Positions 10,704 through 19,100 of a stretch of 34,530 bases of DNA are shown piece by piece. Every line of letters begins with the position of its first letter. Within the stretch, counting starts at the first letter, position 1. A model generated the notes under the pieces. That model was not told where the DNA came from. It did not search any database and saw only the letters and a list, made by a program, of their open reading frames with translations. Both the position numbers and the translations under genes were made by a program. Location of the stretch: assembly GCA_003427395.1 (NCBI GenBank), contig BFEA01000361.1, forward strand, positions 1,158,788 to 1,193,317. Direction: 5' to 3'. This DNA is from Chara braunii (Eukaryota; Streptophyta; Charophyceae; Charales; Characeae).

Positions 10704-11075
10704 TCCGGACATCCGGACCTGTTCATTCATAACCAGATCGTCCGGGTTTGTATGTCCGGTTGTCTAGATCGGTGTCCGGATTAATCCAGACATGGGTCCG
10801 GGCCCGGTGTCCGGTGTCTGGATGTCCGGGTTTGGGGCAACCATGGTTAAAACTATCCGAATGTCCCGGAGTTTGTCTTGCTTGGACAGAATGTTTCCTA
10901 GGCCGTTGACATTCCAGCTATGGATTGTTAGCCCCTTAGCTCACCAGTCAGCTCGGACTGCATTGTCCTGTGCTCTGTTGCAATCCAAAGACCTGCATTG
11001 TTCGGGTCACTAGTCTTAGCTTCTTGCCGACTCTTTTTTTTTTTTTCCCGGTCCGTCTGGACGTTTGTGGGACAA

Positions 11076-11092
11076 AAAATGTGCTTCTTTCT
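11076..11092. repeat. LINE B target-site duplication, 3' copy
   Basis: AAAATGTGCTTCTTTCT is identical to 13,157-13,173. It lies directly beyond the poly(A) tail of LINE B (seen as T8 at 11,093-11,100 on the plus strand). Confidence 0.95.
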
Positions 11093-11100
11093 TTTTTTTT

Positions 11101-11320
11101 AACAAAACTGGACCTTATGGCCCAGGCTCCTTTTACATTCTGGGGAGCATCAGTCCGGTTCCTACTCCACCGGCAAGTCAAAAGGATAACACATCATAAT
11201 TACAGACACACGCTTCCTTCCATACGGCCGAAGGACCCCTGACCAGCATTGATTGCTCCGTCCATATGGAGGATTGACTGTCAGCTTGCCGTACCATACC
11301 CTTTCCTCTCAGGTCTGCTG
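11101..11320 (-). repeat. LINE 3' UTR, copy B
   Basis: Same sequence family as 5,667-5,890, directly upstream of the A-tail of LINE B. It fixes where LINE A should end. Confidence 0.8.
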
Positions 11321-11968
11321 CACTAACCTGCCATATAGGGCCCGAATACCAAGAAAGGATCTAGCCACTTCCACAACCCCCACCCCACAACACGCCCTGA
11401 ACCCCCCTATTTTCTGACTAGGTAGATTCAACATTTCCCTTTNTCCTAAGACCCCTTAATGTCTACCAATCAGCCTCCATCCTGTCTCCGTTGATTCAGT
11501 CCGGCCCTAACCTCAGCCATCTTGACCAGTTACCATCTGCCTAAGACTACTGNCTTGAGCCGTTCCGACTGGCCAAACCCTTCAACCATAAGNCCCTGAG
11601 CCGTTACCCGAAGACTAAGATCCTTAAAACCTAAACCCTCCCCTATTCCTCCTAACGGCACCCCTTCCCTATTGTACCCCCACTGGTAAAACCCTGATGA
11701 CTGAGATCCTAGGGTGCTTTTTAAGTTATCCCCTCCAACTGTAGAGCGTGTAAGGCCGTTTGACTTATCGANGATGATGGGAGCCATCTGTTCCGCCCTA
11801 TCTCAGCATCTTAAACCCTTCCNATTNTGTGTCCGGTGTGGAACAATCTTTGCCGTGCCNGGAACTGATCGAAGTCCCCTCCTCCCAGTCTCACCCTCTA
11901 GTTCCTTTGGCTTCCTCAGTGACTCACTCACCTGGCGCCCAATACCTGATGTGGCCCTTATAATCACT

Positions 11969-13156
11969 TCAGTTCCCCTNCCCATCGGCCGCTGGCACGA
12001 ACTGGGCTCTCCNATCTGTTTCCGGATTGTGCCAGTCTTTCCAGCACACTCTGTCATTCCATAACTCAGCCACCTTACCATTCACCAGNCATTGNCTGGT
12101 GAACTTCTTCCTGACCTTTTCTTGCTGCTCCTCATCCTCAGGCATCGACTGTTTTAACCTCTGCCATCTGCAGAGAATTTCAGCCTGTAGCATAGATCTN
12201 GTCTCCGCCCATACCTTATCTCTTGGGTTGGAGAGTCCTTCGATAGTTCTGCAGCACCTCTCCTTCNGGATGATCCATAACGTTACTTTCCTGATCAGGC
12301 CGAACCACAATCTTTCAGTCTTTTGAAGCTGATCCGGGATGTTAGTCCAGAGGAGGATTTGGATAGGGTGTTCGGGGAAGGGGGGATGGAAAAGGGAATC
12401 CCAGAGGGCTGAGGCCCATGCCCAGTAGTCCGTCGTCTCGCTACATTGGATTAGGCAGTGAACTATGTCCTCTTGAACCCCTTCTGCACAGAGTGTGCAC
12501 AGGTCTGAGCTAGTGGGGTCAGTTTTATGCCGTCTTATATGCAGCCATTGATTCACTGGCAGTGCTGCATAGGTGATAAGCCACTGAAGGCTTCTGATTT
12601 TTGTAGGTCTGATTGTTTTACATTTCTTCCAAGGGATCTGTGTGATTTTATCGGCTTCCTGGCCTATTAGTTTCTGCCATCTGCTTTTGATTATGGGATC
12701 TGGGTCCTTAGTTTTGATTAGAAGTTTGTAACCGAGTTGTAACCGAGTTTGACTGTGTGTTCGTATATGGGGACAGTAGACTTGATATTCCTCTCCCTGT
12801 CCGGTGTCCAGGCCCACTCTGCCGGGTCGAATTCCAAATTCTGGACTGGCGTGTCTGGCCTGAAGATTGATTTGGGCCACGATCCGAGTACTCTTATTTT
12901 CCTAAGGAGAAAGGAGTCCATGACTACTAATTCCACCTCTTTATTTAGAATGGATGGCATGCCGTGCGTGGATGGGGAAATCGGGAAGGAGGAGAAAAAA
13001 GCTCTAGTGGTCGATCCCGGTTGCATATGGGAGAATTGGAAGGCTCGTAAGGGAGGGGATTCTTGCACCTTGACCCCCCACTCTCCGGTCTTCCAAGGCA
13101 GCACTTCGGCCAGGATATCTTTCCAGTCTTGTGGGATGAGGCTAATAATGTATTGG
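11969..13156 (-). pseudogene. LINE B C-terminal ORF with zf-RVT knuckle
   Basis: Frames at 12,718-13,156 and 11,969-12,880 give the post-RT part of an L1-type protein. In order: DWKDILAEVLPWKTGEWGV, SFLLRKIRVLGSWPKSIF, RSLQWLITYAALPVNQWLH, then CTLCAEGVQEDIVHCLIQC with W-rich sequence after it (zf-RVT pattern C-x2-C...H-C...C) and a long charged tail. One frameshift near 12,730-12,880 and a start lost to 5' truncation make it non-coding in practice. Unknown bases (X in translation) limit reading of the tail. Comparison with LINE A confirms homology over the whole length. Confidence 0.85.
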
Positions 13157-13173
13157 AAAATGTGCTTCTTTCT
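13157..13173. repeat. LINE B target-site duplication, 5' copy
   Basis: AAAATGTGCTTCTTTCT, identical to 11,076-11,092. On the minus strand it encodes R-K-K-H-I-F of the Helitron Rep region, so the host sequence of the insertion is known. Confidence 0.95.
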
Positions 13174-14240
13174 AATGTCAGTCAGAAAGTTTTCGAGGCA
13201 ACCCTTGCAAACTCGACACAACAGGTCTGGGCTGTCATTAGACTGTTCGCCAGGAAAGAGTGCATCCACAATGTCAGGCCAGTTAGAGTTACATGTGATT
13301 TTGACAAACAGGTCCGGGTTACCAAACCGTCGACATCATAGAACTTTTCATGCATATAGCGCGGTCCGCCGCTGAAGGTGGAGGGCAGCGAGACTCTTCG
13401 ACCAATACCCCATGGTGTGCATTATCTGCAACTGCCTTCCTCAATCCACTGTATGACTGTAAACTGATTTTTGACTGATTAAACCTAACCCAGCTCAGAT
13501 GGTGCCCCTCAAACTTTGCCTAAGCCATGCAGCAATATTCTTGAAATAGGTGGGTGGCTTGCAACAAAGTTGGCCGTTCTCCTTCTCGTTCGTGAAGGTG
13601 AAAAGCATGGAACTCTCTTGCCGAGACATCCACTGGCCAACCCTTGGAAGGATCAATATGTGTATGCCACCCCCACTCACCTGCAGGGAATAGCAACACG
13701 TAATGGAGAGTTTGGTACATAAGATCAGAGATCTTTGAAACGTCTTACCAAAACAATTTTGATGACGAAGCCTAACCTCTACCTCTGTTGGTCGGAGTTC
13801 ATCTGCAAGGAGAACACTTACCTCCTGTAGGCCCTGAGGTTTGTTGTACCTCCGGGCATGCTCTCCATCTGGTCCGGATTCTGGGTTGAACACTTAAAAC
13901 AAAAAAACAAAAAAAACAACAACAACAGCCCGAGTAGGCGCTAGGGGTGCTGATAAGAGCAGGCACCAGCACTAGTCTTCTACCTTCACACTCTTCTGGC
14001 GGCAATTCAAAAACACCAACGAACTCTCGGAATAAAAGACTTACACTGCTGCAACAGAACATGCAATCGGCTGAAAGCTCCTCATGCGTTGCACAGCTGC
14101 CACATGCATGTCCTCTGGAAGTCGCATGAAGTGGAGACGGCTGTCAATAACCTCATCGAAATCCTGTGGATGACGAGTATAAAGTTGGGCATATGATGGT
14201 CTTTCTCCATCCAGTGGGCTCAGCTGACCAAACCTGCGGT
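13157..14240 (-). pseudogene. Helitron_like_N region of the Helitron protein
   Basis: Minus-strand pieces match the N-terminal Helitron domain in order. FGQLSPLDGERPSYAQLY and a DFDEVIDSRLHFMRLPED segment lie at 14,041-14,240. QEVSVLLADE is at about 13,800-13,840, and LHYVLLFPAGEWGWH at about 13,660-13,720 (usual form DPLQYxLLFPxGExGWH). Then come THLFQEYCCMA, an AKFEGHHLS segment, YSGLRKAVADN, and finally VDALFPGEQSNDSPDLLCRVCKG followed by DIRKKHIF (about 13,157-13,280). Stops and frame changes occur between most pieces. The protein breaks exactly at KKHIF, before the HUH nuclease core. In intact Helitrons this part precedes and supports the Rep endonuclease. Confidence 0.8.
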
Positions 14241-15428
14241 AAACATCCTGTGGTTCACAGAACGTGCAGGAGAATCAACTGCAGGACCATGCGAAGTCCT
14301 ATTAGCAGGGCTCCCATGCAAACATCCTGTTTGCTCATAAGAGCAACCATGCCCAGAGACCAGTGTGTCATCTGCAACAGGGGGGGAACGACGAACACCA
14401 TTCCGACAACCAACTGGCAAGTCTTCACGACATATAGAATGAGAAGGCAAAGGCGTTCGCTGCATGGATGCAGATGCCTGACAGGCATCTGGGACATCAG
14501 ACTCCACAATGTCCTGGTTCTGTATGCCGAGGTTCAAACTACATTCCCTCTTGCCGACCATACCCATTTCCACAAACGGGCTGCCTGCAGTAGTTTCAAG
14601 CTGGGGTGAACTTACGTTGGCCCACAGGACACGGCTTGCTGAAGGGTTCAAGGTTGATGCAAGGCATGGCAACTCGATACCATCAGCGGACGGATCATTA
14701 CATCTGTTATGAATGGATGAGAAATCAGACGGACCTGGGAACTCTTCAGGCAAGGAGGGAGAAAGCAACCGTGCGTATAACAGTGATGTTTCCTGAACCG
14801 GGCCGGCGGTGCTGTCTTGTGCATTGGTCAATGTTGGAAGACATGCATTCAGCTGCTCATCATTGCCATCACGACAGCTCACTTGCAAGGTAGGTTCAAC
14901 GTCTCGCACCAAGACAACATCTGCATTGAGAACCCCAGATCCAGTGCCCTTTGTGGACAGCACAGAGCCAGAGGTCTCGAAAACTAAACCCCTCCGACGA
15001 CGTCCCAACCGTCTACAACGTTTCCATGGCAGTGTTGACCGTTCGGGCTCAATATCACTCGCCATGATGTCAGAAACACTGCCGACGCACGGACTTGGAA
15101 TGGCATCTGATGGGAAGATCCCAGATAAAGGTAATTCAGGTTGTGAGCTGACAACCAGACCTGGCGCTGGGTTTTGGCAATATGGGACATCCATGTTTGG
15201 TGTGAACACAGTGACCTGCTCAGCAGAGGTCTCGAAGGCTAAACCCCTTCGACAACGCCGTCTATGGCGTTTCCATGGGACAGTTGATCTGGGGGGCCCT
15301 ATATCACTTGTCACAATATCAGAAACACTTCCTAATTTTTTTCGTGATGATGAAGGACGACATTGCAATGACATTAGATGGGAAGATCCCACAAAAGAGC
15401 AATTCAGGGAGTGAGCTGACAACCACAC
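14220..15428 (-). CDS. 402-codon ORF with 85-residue repeats, probably Helitron N-terminus
   Basis: This is the longest open frame in the window. It carries an internal duplication: GSVSDI-x-x-SDI-x-P-x-RST-x-PWKR followed by a basic R-rich cluster, (L/A)FETS, then YCQNP and VVSSQPELPLSGIFPSDAI. The unit is 85 codons (255 bp), so the frame survives duplication. The basic clusters (KRHRRRCRRG, KRCRRLGRRRRG) look like nuclear localisation signals. The rest is Ser/Pro-rich. It ends just where the Helitron_like_N sequence begins in another frame, so it is probably the variable N-terminal region of the Helitron protein joined by splicing or a lost frame. The function of the repeat is unknown; a captured host exon is possible. 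Confidence 0.5.
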   Translation of the reverse strand: MWLSAHSLNCSFVGSSHLMSLQCRPSSSRKKLGSVSDIVTSDIGPPRSTVPWKRHRRRCRRGLAFETSAEQVTVFTPNMDVPYCQNPAPGLVVSSQPELPLSGIFPSDAIPSPCVGSVSDIMASDIEPERSTLPWKRCRRLGRRRRGLVFETSGSVLSTKGTGSGVLNADVVLVRDVEPTLQVSCRDGNDEQLNACLPTLTNAQDSTAGPVQETSLLYARLLSPSLPEEFPGPSDFSSIHNRCNDPSADGIELPCLASTLNPSASRVLWANVSSPQLETTAGSPFVEMGMVGKRECSLNLGIQNQDIVESDVPDACQASASMQRTPLPSHSICREDLPVGCRNGVRRSPPVADDTLVSGHGCSYEQTGCLHGSPANRTSHGPAVDSPARSVNHRMFTAGLVS

Positions 15429-15497
15429 CCCACATCGGGTTTTGGCAGTACAGCAAATTTATGGCTGGTATGAACGCAGGGACCTGCTCACATAAGG
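14971..15497. repeat. Tandem duplication of about 255-270 bp
   Basis: Unit one runs 14,971-15,225 and unit two 15,226 to about 15,497. Both start with GAGGTCTCGAA and end with ACCTGCTCA. The second has about 15 extra bases around CTTCCTAATTTTTTTCGTGATGATG. Similarity is evident across the units but with many substitutions, so the duplication is old. Confidence 0.85.
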
Positions 15498-15637
15498 CCC
15501 CTCTTGCATCAGTTGGAAAGGCTGCTGCACACACATTAGACCCAAATTGCTCTTCCACGGGAAATGCTGCCAGACAATCCTTAAGAAGGTCAGGCCAAGG
15601 AGCCAGACCCATAAGGACCTGTTTGAAAGAAAAAAAA

Positions 15638-15676
15638 AACGAAAAAAGAAGAAGAAGAAGAAGAAGAAGAAGAAGA
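15638..15676. repeat. (GAA)n microsatellite
   Basis: AGAAGAAG units preceded by A-rich sequence from 15,630. A poly-Leu/Phe minus-strand frame over it is an artefact. Confidence 0.95.
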
Positions 15677-15699
15677 TCAGGCCAAGGGTTGACATGTTC

Positions 15700-16651
15700 A
15701 GCCATCGCATGTGAAATGTTTTCAGTAGTATTACTTCCCTTGCATCAAACTCAGAATCTGATCCAGGAAAGACGGATGCACAAACCCATCAGTCCCAAAA
15801 AGTCCTAAAAGTGCACGGTGTGGGGGCTTATCCAAAGGCTGCAGAAAGTCACGCAAACTGGGCGACAGACTGTAACAACACTGCAACATGTCAGTTGAGG
15901 GCTGGACGAGCGACAAAGCTGATGTCGATTAGGAATTCCTTGTAAGTCTTTCACTCCTCGAATACAATGGTATTTTACACCAGGCAAATCTTTGACTCTG
16001 TGGAACTTGCTCCAATAGAGGTGGATTCTCGATTGTGGAGTAGACACTTCTACGGGAAGATTGTGTAAGGAAGGGAGGGCACCCATCATATCCGAACCAC
16101 CCTTACGAGAATGAGCCACATCCCGTTTGCATCAACTCCCATAGCACACAGGGACTCTATGAGAGTTATCCCTGATCAGAAAACGTAGAGAGATTGTAAA
16201 TCATCACTGTGGGCAAGGGTCTCTCTTTCCATCCCACTTACAGATAGCAACGACATTGTTTGCAAACACTGTTCTTTGGACAGCGTCTCTTGTTTCTGAC
16301 TTCTACATGCGGACCAAGTTGACACTCTGGATATGGCATCCCACTTGCAGTCCGAGAGGTCAGCTCCAGCCACAGATGGAGGGGTTGGGGACCTTGAGCG
16401 TAACCGGTCATTGTCAGCATAGATGTGGTTGTACCGGTATTCATTACGACCAACATTCTGGAGCATTAACGCTTCACGATACCCACAGGATATGGGCCTC
16501 GTTGGGCTCTGTGGTGGCGGTCTATCAGTATTACCACCCCATTAACTGATGGGAATGGACCTTGATGATGTATGGGAAGAGACCCCATGCGCATTGCAGA
16601 AGACATTCAAAAAATAAAAAAAGGAAAGAACAAAAAAGAAAAGCCAGCCAG

Positions 16652-16655
<4 letters not shown>
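15700..16655. other. Stretch with only short unassigned frames
   Basis: Minus-strand frames of 104 codons (15,805-16,119) and 96 codons (16,176-16,466) are open, but I recognise nothing in them. They may belong to the 5' part of the Helitron gene or its leader; evidence is weak. Confidence 0.35.
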
Positions 16656-16658
<3 letters not shown>

Positions 16659-16734
<76 letters not shown>

Positions 16735-16747
16735 NNNNNNNNNNNNN

Positions 16748-16776
<29 letters not shown>
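16659..16776. repeat. (CA)n microsatellite with an assembly gap
   Basis: Pure CA units on both sides of 13 Ns at 16,735-16,747. The N run most likely marks a repeat of unresolved length rather than missing unique sequence. Confidence 0.98.
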
Positions 16777-16779
<3 letters not shown>

Positions 16780-16780
<1 letters not shown>

Positions 16781-18300
16781 AACAGAGCACCGTACAGAGA
16801 GCCAACGACATTGTAACAACAGATGACCAAACCATGCAGAAAGTTGCATCATAATACGTGGTTTCTGAGCAGCAATGACCTGCAAAGTTACATTTGTGCA
16901 TCATTCACCAGTTCAAATACTGTGCATTTCTAAAATCCGACAGGAGACTAACAATTAACTTTTCCATAGCCAAACTATCTAGCAATGAAAACAGCCTACT
17001 GTGGCATTTATCTTTTGAATGTTTCAAACGACTAACTCAAACTCAAAATCATGCCATCCATCCAACTTGAGTCCAGTACTTAAACCACCAGTACCTTTCC
17101 CAGCCTGGGATCGGGGGCCCGATTCGTCCTCCAGAGATGACCACATCCATTGGCCGAACTTGGCGTGCAATGCCCGTGGCCCATATATGAGAAAGGTAGT
17201 GGTGGTTTAATGCAAAATGCGCGACATTGCAGTTGCAAGTGAGTGCATTTGCCAGGGAGGCAGGAAGTAGGAGGGAGGGGACAGGCACACCAAGAGAGGT
17301 CCACACATCCACAAAGGAAGAAAGAGAGGCAAAGAGAGGTAGAAATGGACACAGAGAGATGCAAATAGCCCGACATTTATCACAGAGAGCGAGTGGGACA
17401 GATATATCAATCCATAATCATAATCGATAAATTAATGCCGCACCAAATTCCCTAACCGGAAACCATATTGCAAGGAATATGTGCGAGAGCAATAGACAGA
17501 AATCCAAATTGCAAAATCACGAAGCAGCCCAGAGTGTCGTACACCAAGCAGAAAGCAAAATGCAACGAGATACAGCCAAATAAGTGCAATCCAATGAACT
17601 CAAATGTCAACATCGACACTCTATCGCCACATCAACATAGTATCCAATGCCGCTCGTCCTGATTGGCGCCCAGCGCCCAGCCTATCCTACTCAGCCTACT
17701 CTAGCCTACACTACGTTCATGCAACAGGATTCACTTCGATGCTGAAGACCAATGTACGTGACGACGTCACCCATGCAGACTGCCAACATACACCAGGTAC
17801 GTATCTGTCTCCTCTCACCTCACTCCTCGACTCCCCACAGTGTGCATCCCCGACACCCGAAGACCACCACCCCCGATTACCGACTCTGCGCCCAGCAGCT
17901 CGGCTATGGCCGCCTGGCACCTGCTGCCGCAGCAGTGCCCCTCACCACTCAGCGCCCGTGCGCGCCCTGGCCAGCACTAGCGCAGCATTGCTTCGCCCAG
18001 CAACGCAGCAGCATGGCCGCATTGCATGTCTGGCCAAAATGTCCTCGCTTATGGAAAGTGAGCCCTGCCATCGGCCTGGCTGGGCCTGGCGTGCAGAGGC
18101 CCAGTAGCTTCACATCGGCCCAAAGTGTCTGTGCGGAGGCCCATGGAGACAGTTGCCTGGGCCCGCAGCTTCAAGATGCACCCAACACACCCCGCGGGCT
18201 CTGTGACGTCTTCCCTGCTTTCTGATAGGCCGAGAGGCTCGCTTCCACGTCGAAGCTTCCGGGAGCCTGGAAGCTTCCTTGAAGATTCTGATTCTCAGGA
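16780..18300. other. Gene-free stretch, GC-rich at its end
   Basis: From 17,640 to 18,300 the sequence is GC-rich and two plus-strand frames of 157 and 167 codons overlap (17,604-18,225). They are Pro/Ser/Ala-rich, differ only by frame and show no domain, so I do not call them genes. An SV-type stretch of CAGCCTA direct repeats lies at 17,680-17,712. Confidence 0.4.
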
Positions 18301-18308
18301 GCAGAGCA

Positions 18309-18412
18309 TTTGCAACCAACTGGCACGTGGCTACTGTCTGGCGCCCAACACACAGAATTGGCAGATTTGGGGGCCCTCTAAGATTCTCAGGCCCGCCTTC
18401 ACTTAGGGCGGG
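18309..18412 (+). repeat. Dispersed repeat, right copy, ending in a GC hairpin
   Basis: This is the second copy of the element at 115-216, same orientation, with the CCCGCCTTCACTTAGGGCGGG hairpin (18,392-18,412). It sits about 110 bp beyond the end of the gypsy relic, on the side where a 3' LTR would be expected, so it may be an LTR fragment. Confidence 0.6.
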
Positions 18413-18529
18413 TGACATGCTTGCTGGGGCCCCCCTTAGGAAACTGGAGGCAGCGGCCTTGCAGCCATGTGAGGGCTAAATCCTCGCATTCCATCCCCCT
18501 TAGCTTCAAAAGTCCGCTGAGATGCTTCT

Positions 18530-18960
18530 ATGCAGGTGCTTTCCCCTTCAACCTCCGTTCATAGTCAGAAACAATCTGAGGTGCTGTCTTGACCAGCTCC
18601 TCCTTTGTGAACCAGCGATCTTCACCGGGATCCGTATGATGTCTCAACATGACCCAGTATTCCCTCACTGGTTTAGGTAGTCTTCCTCTGCCGACAGGCT
18701 TAGGAACAGGCAGATCTCAATGATCCACAATGTCGTCAATGTCCATGTGGCCATCCATGGTTGGGGCCAGCATTGATCTTTTGGAAGGAAACTTGTCAGT
18801 CTCAGCGAAAGGTGCAAGCTTTGAGGCATGAAAAACAGGGTAACTGCGCAGATGACCAGGGATTCTTATCACATCTGAGGGCCCATCCAAATCGCTACCC
18901 ACAATATCCAGAACTTCTCAAGGACCGAAGTACCGAGGCATTAGCTTTCAAGAGATGCTG
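18530..18960 (-). pseudogene. Integrase C-terminus and chromodomain, with a CGA-to-TGA stop
   Basis: The frame reads KLMPRYFGP, then SDLDGPSDVIRIPGHLRSYPVFHASKLAPF, the usual integrase tail, and DGHMDIDDIVDH. A stop (TGA at 18,717-18,719) then stands where Arg would be usual, followed in the same frame by LPKPVREYWVMLRHH, EDRWFTKEEL and APQIVSDYER. The latter has the aromatic and acidic pattern of a chromodomain, which in chromoviruses directs integration to particular chromatin. TGA from CGA is a typical product of methyl-C deamination. Confidence 0.8.
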
Positions 18961-19100
18961 AGTTCTTGTCCTAGCTCACTAGACTTACCCAGACACATTC
19001 CCCAACCTGAATGTGGACTGTCGTTTGTGTTTGTTCTCAGAGGATTCTCTGACATGCTCAACAGCCTGCAGCAACATCTTCTCATACTGGACACCAAAGT

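Larger units (their letters stand above)
10137..10846. mobile_element. 710-bp TIR element with microsatellite core inside LINE A
   Basis: The ends are imperfect inverted repeats: CCATGTTGTCAACCGGACGTC at the left, and reverse-complemented CCATGGTTGCCCCAAACCCGGACATC at the right. TTAAAA occurs immediately outside both ends (10,131-10,136 and 10,847-10,852), as expected for a target-site duplication. Removing the insert plus one TTAAAA joins the two LINE endonuclease halves in frame. Both arms are rich in TCCGG/CCGGA words. The centre holds GT and TAG microsatellites. No transposase frame is present, so it is non-autonomous. The superfamily is unclear; TTAA-containing flanks recall piggyBac, but the duplication appears to be six bases. 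Confidence 0.75.
9303..10945 (-). pseudogene. LINE A endonuclease, split by a 710-bp insertion
   Basis: The start reads SWNVNGLGN (about 10,915-10,945), the first APE-like endonuclease block. Reading stops at the insertion 10,137-10,846 and resumes with KPKPDVILFQETH (about 10,085-10,125), carrying the catalytic Glu in QET. Then come NLYGPN (about 9,885-9,905), VIIAGNWNTTLDFNLDH (about 9,775-9,830; the usual GDFN is GNWN here) and SFSRINYFLIS (about 9,595-9,640; SRIDY-type block). The endonuclease nicks target DNA to prime reverse transcription. Asp-to-Asn changes at two conserved positions and several stops add to the insertion. In most L1-like elements endonuclease and RT form one polypeptide, as the spacing suggests here. 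Confidence 0.8.
5667..11033 (-). mobile_element. LINE A: L1-type retrotransposon, near full length but dead
   Basis: On the minus strand the order is a 5' leader, endonuclease start (about 10,945), endonuclease, reverse transcriptase (7,799-9,131), a C-terminal region with a degraded Cys/His knuckle (6,258-7,792) and a 3' UTR shared with LINE B (about 5,667-5,890). After removing the 710-bp insertion this is about 4.65 kb of element, which fits a one-protein L1-like LINE; an upstream gag-type ORF was not seen. Stops and frameshifts occur throughout. The 5' boundary lies near a T13 tract at 11,034-11,046, and the 3' boundary is set only by comparison with LINE B. I found no target-site duplication and no A-tail. 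Confidence 0.75.
11093..13156 (-). mobile_element. LINE B: 5'-truncated L1-type insertion with 17-bp TSD
   Basis: The 2,064-bp insertion contains only the C-terminal ORF region, the 3' UTR and a short A-tail. It is bounded on both sides by the same 17 bases. It corresponds to roughly the last 1.9 kb of LINE A and is clearly related but not identical. Truncation at the 5' end, an A-tail and a long target-site duplication are the standard products of target-primed reverse transcription. The target is the Helitron Rep coding sequence. Thirteen isolated Ns lie within it (11,443-12,267). Confidence 0.92.
1019..15700 (-). mobile_element. Decayed Helitron, broken up by younger retroelements
   Basis: Pieces of one Helitron-type Rep/helicase protein occur on the minus strand in the expected N-to-C order. 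Helitron_like_N lies at 13,157-14,240, a linker piece at about 5,270-5,380, and the Pif1-like helicase at 2,509-4,336. LINE A and LINE B occupy the gap in the middle. The catalytic HUH Rep core (FQKRGLPHxH-type sequence) was not found, so a deletion accompanied or followed the insertions. Helitrons replicate by rolling circle using Rep nuclease plus a 5'-3' helicase; this copy has many frameshifts and stops and cannot be autonomous. The outer limits are approximate: I could not identify the TC start or the CTRR end with its hairpin. Two unrelated Helitron fragments in tandem is the alternative, but order, strand and complementarity of the parts favour one copy. Confidence 0.65.

Noticed and set aside
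10161-10784. A 207-codon plus-strand frame with long Val/Cys runs, and matching Thr/His frames on the minus strand
   Set aside because: They are translations of GT and TAG microsatellites within a non-coding element.
16531-16904. Open frames across the CA repeat on both strands
   Set aside because: Microsatellite and gap artefacts.
17604-18225. Two overlapping GC-rich plus-strand frames (167 and 157 codons)
   Set aside because: Pro/Ser/Ala-rich in both frames, as expected from base composition; no motif.
18344-18354. TGGCGCCCAAC as a retroelement primer binding site
   Set aside because: It is inside a dispersed repeat on the wrong side of the minus-strand gypsy relic and matches only the generic TGGCGCC form.
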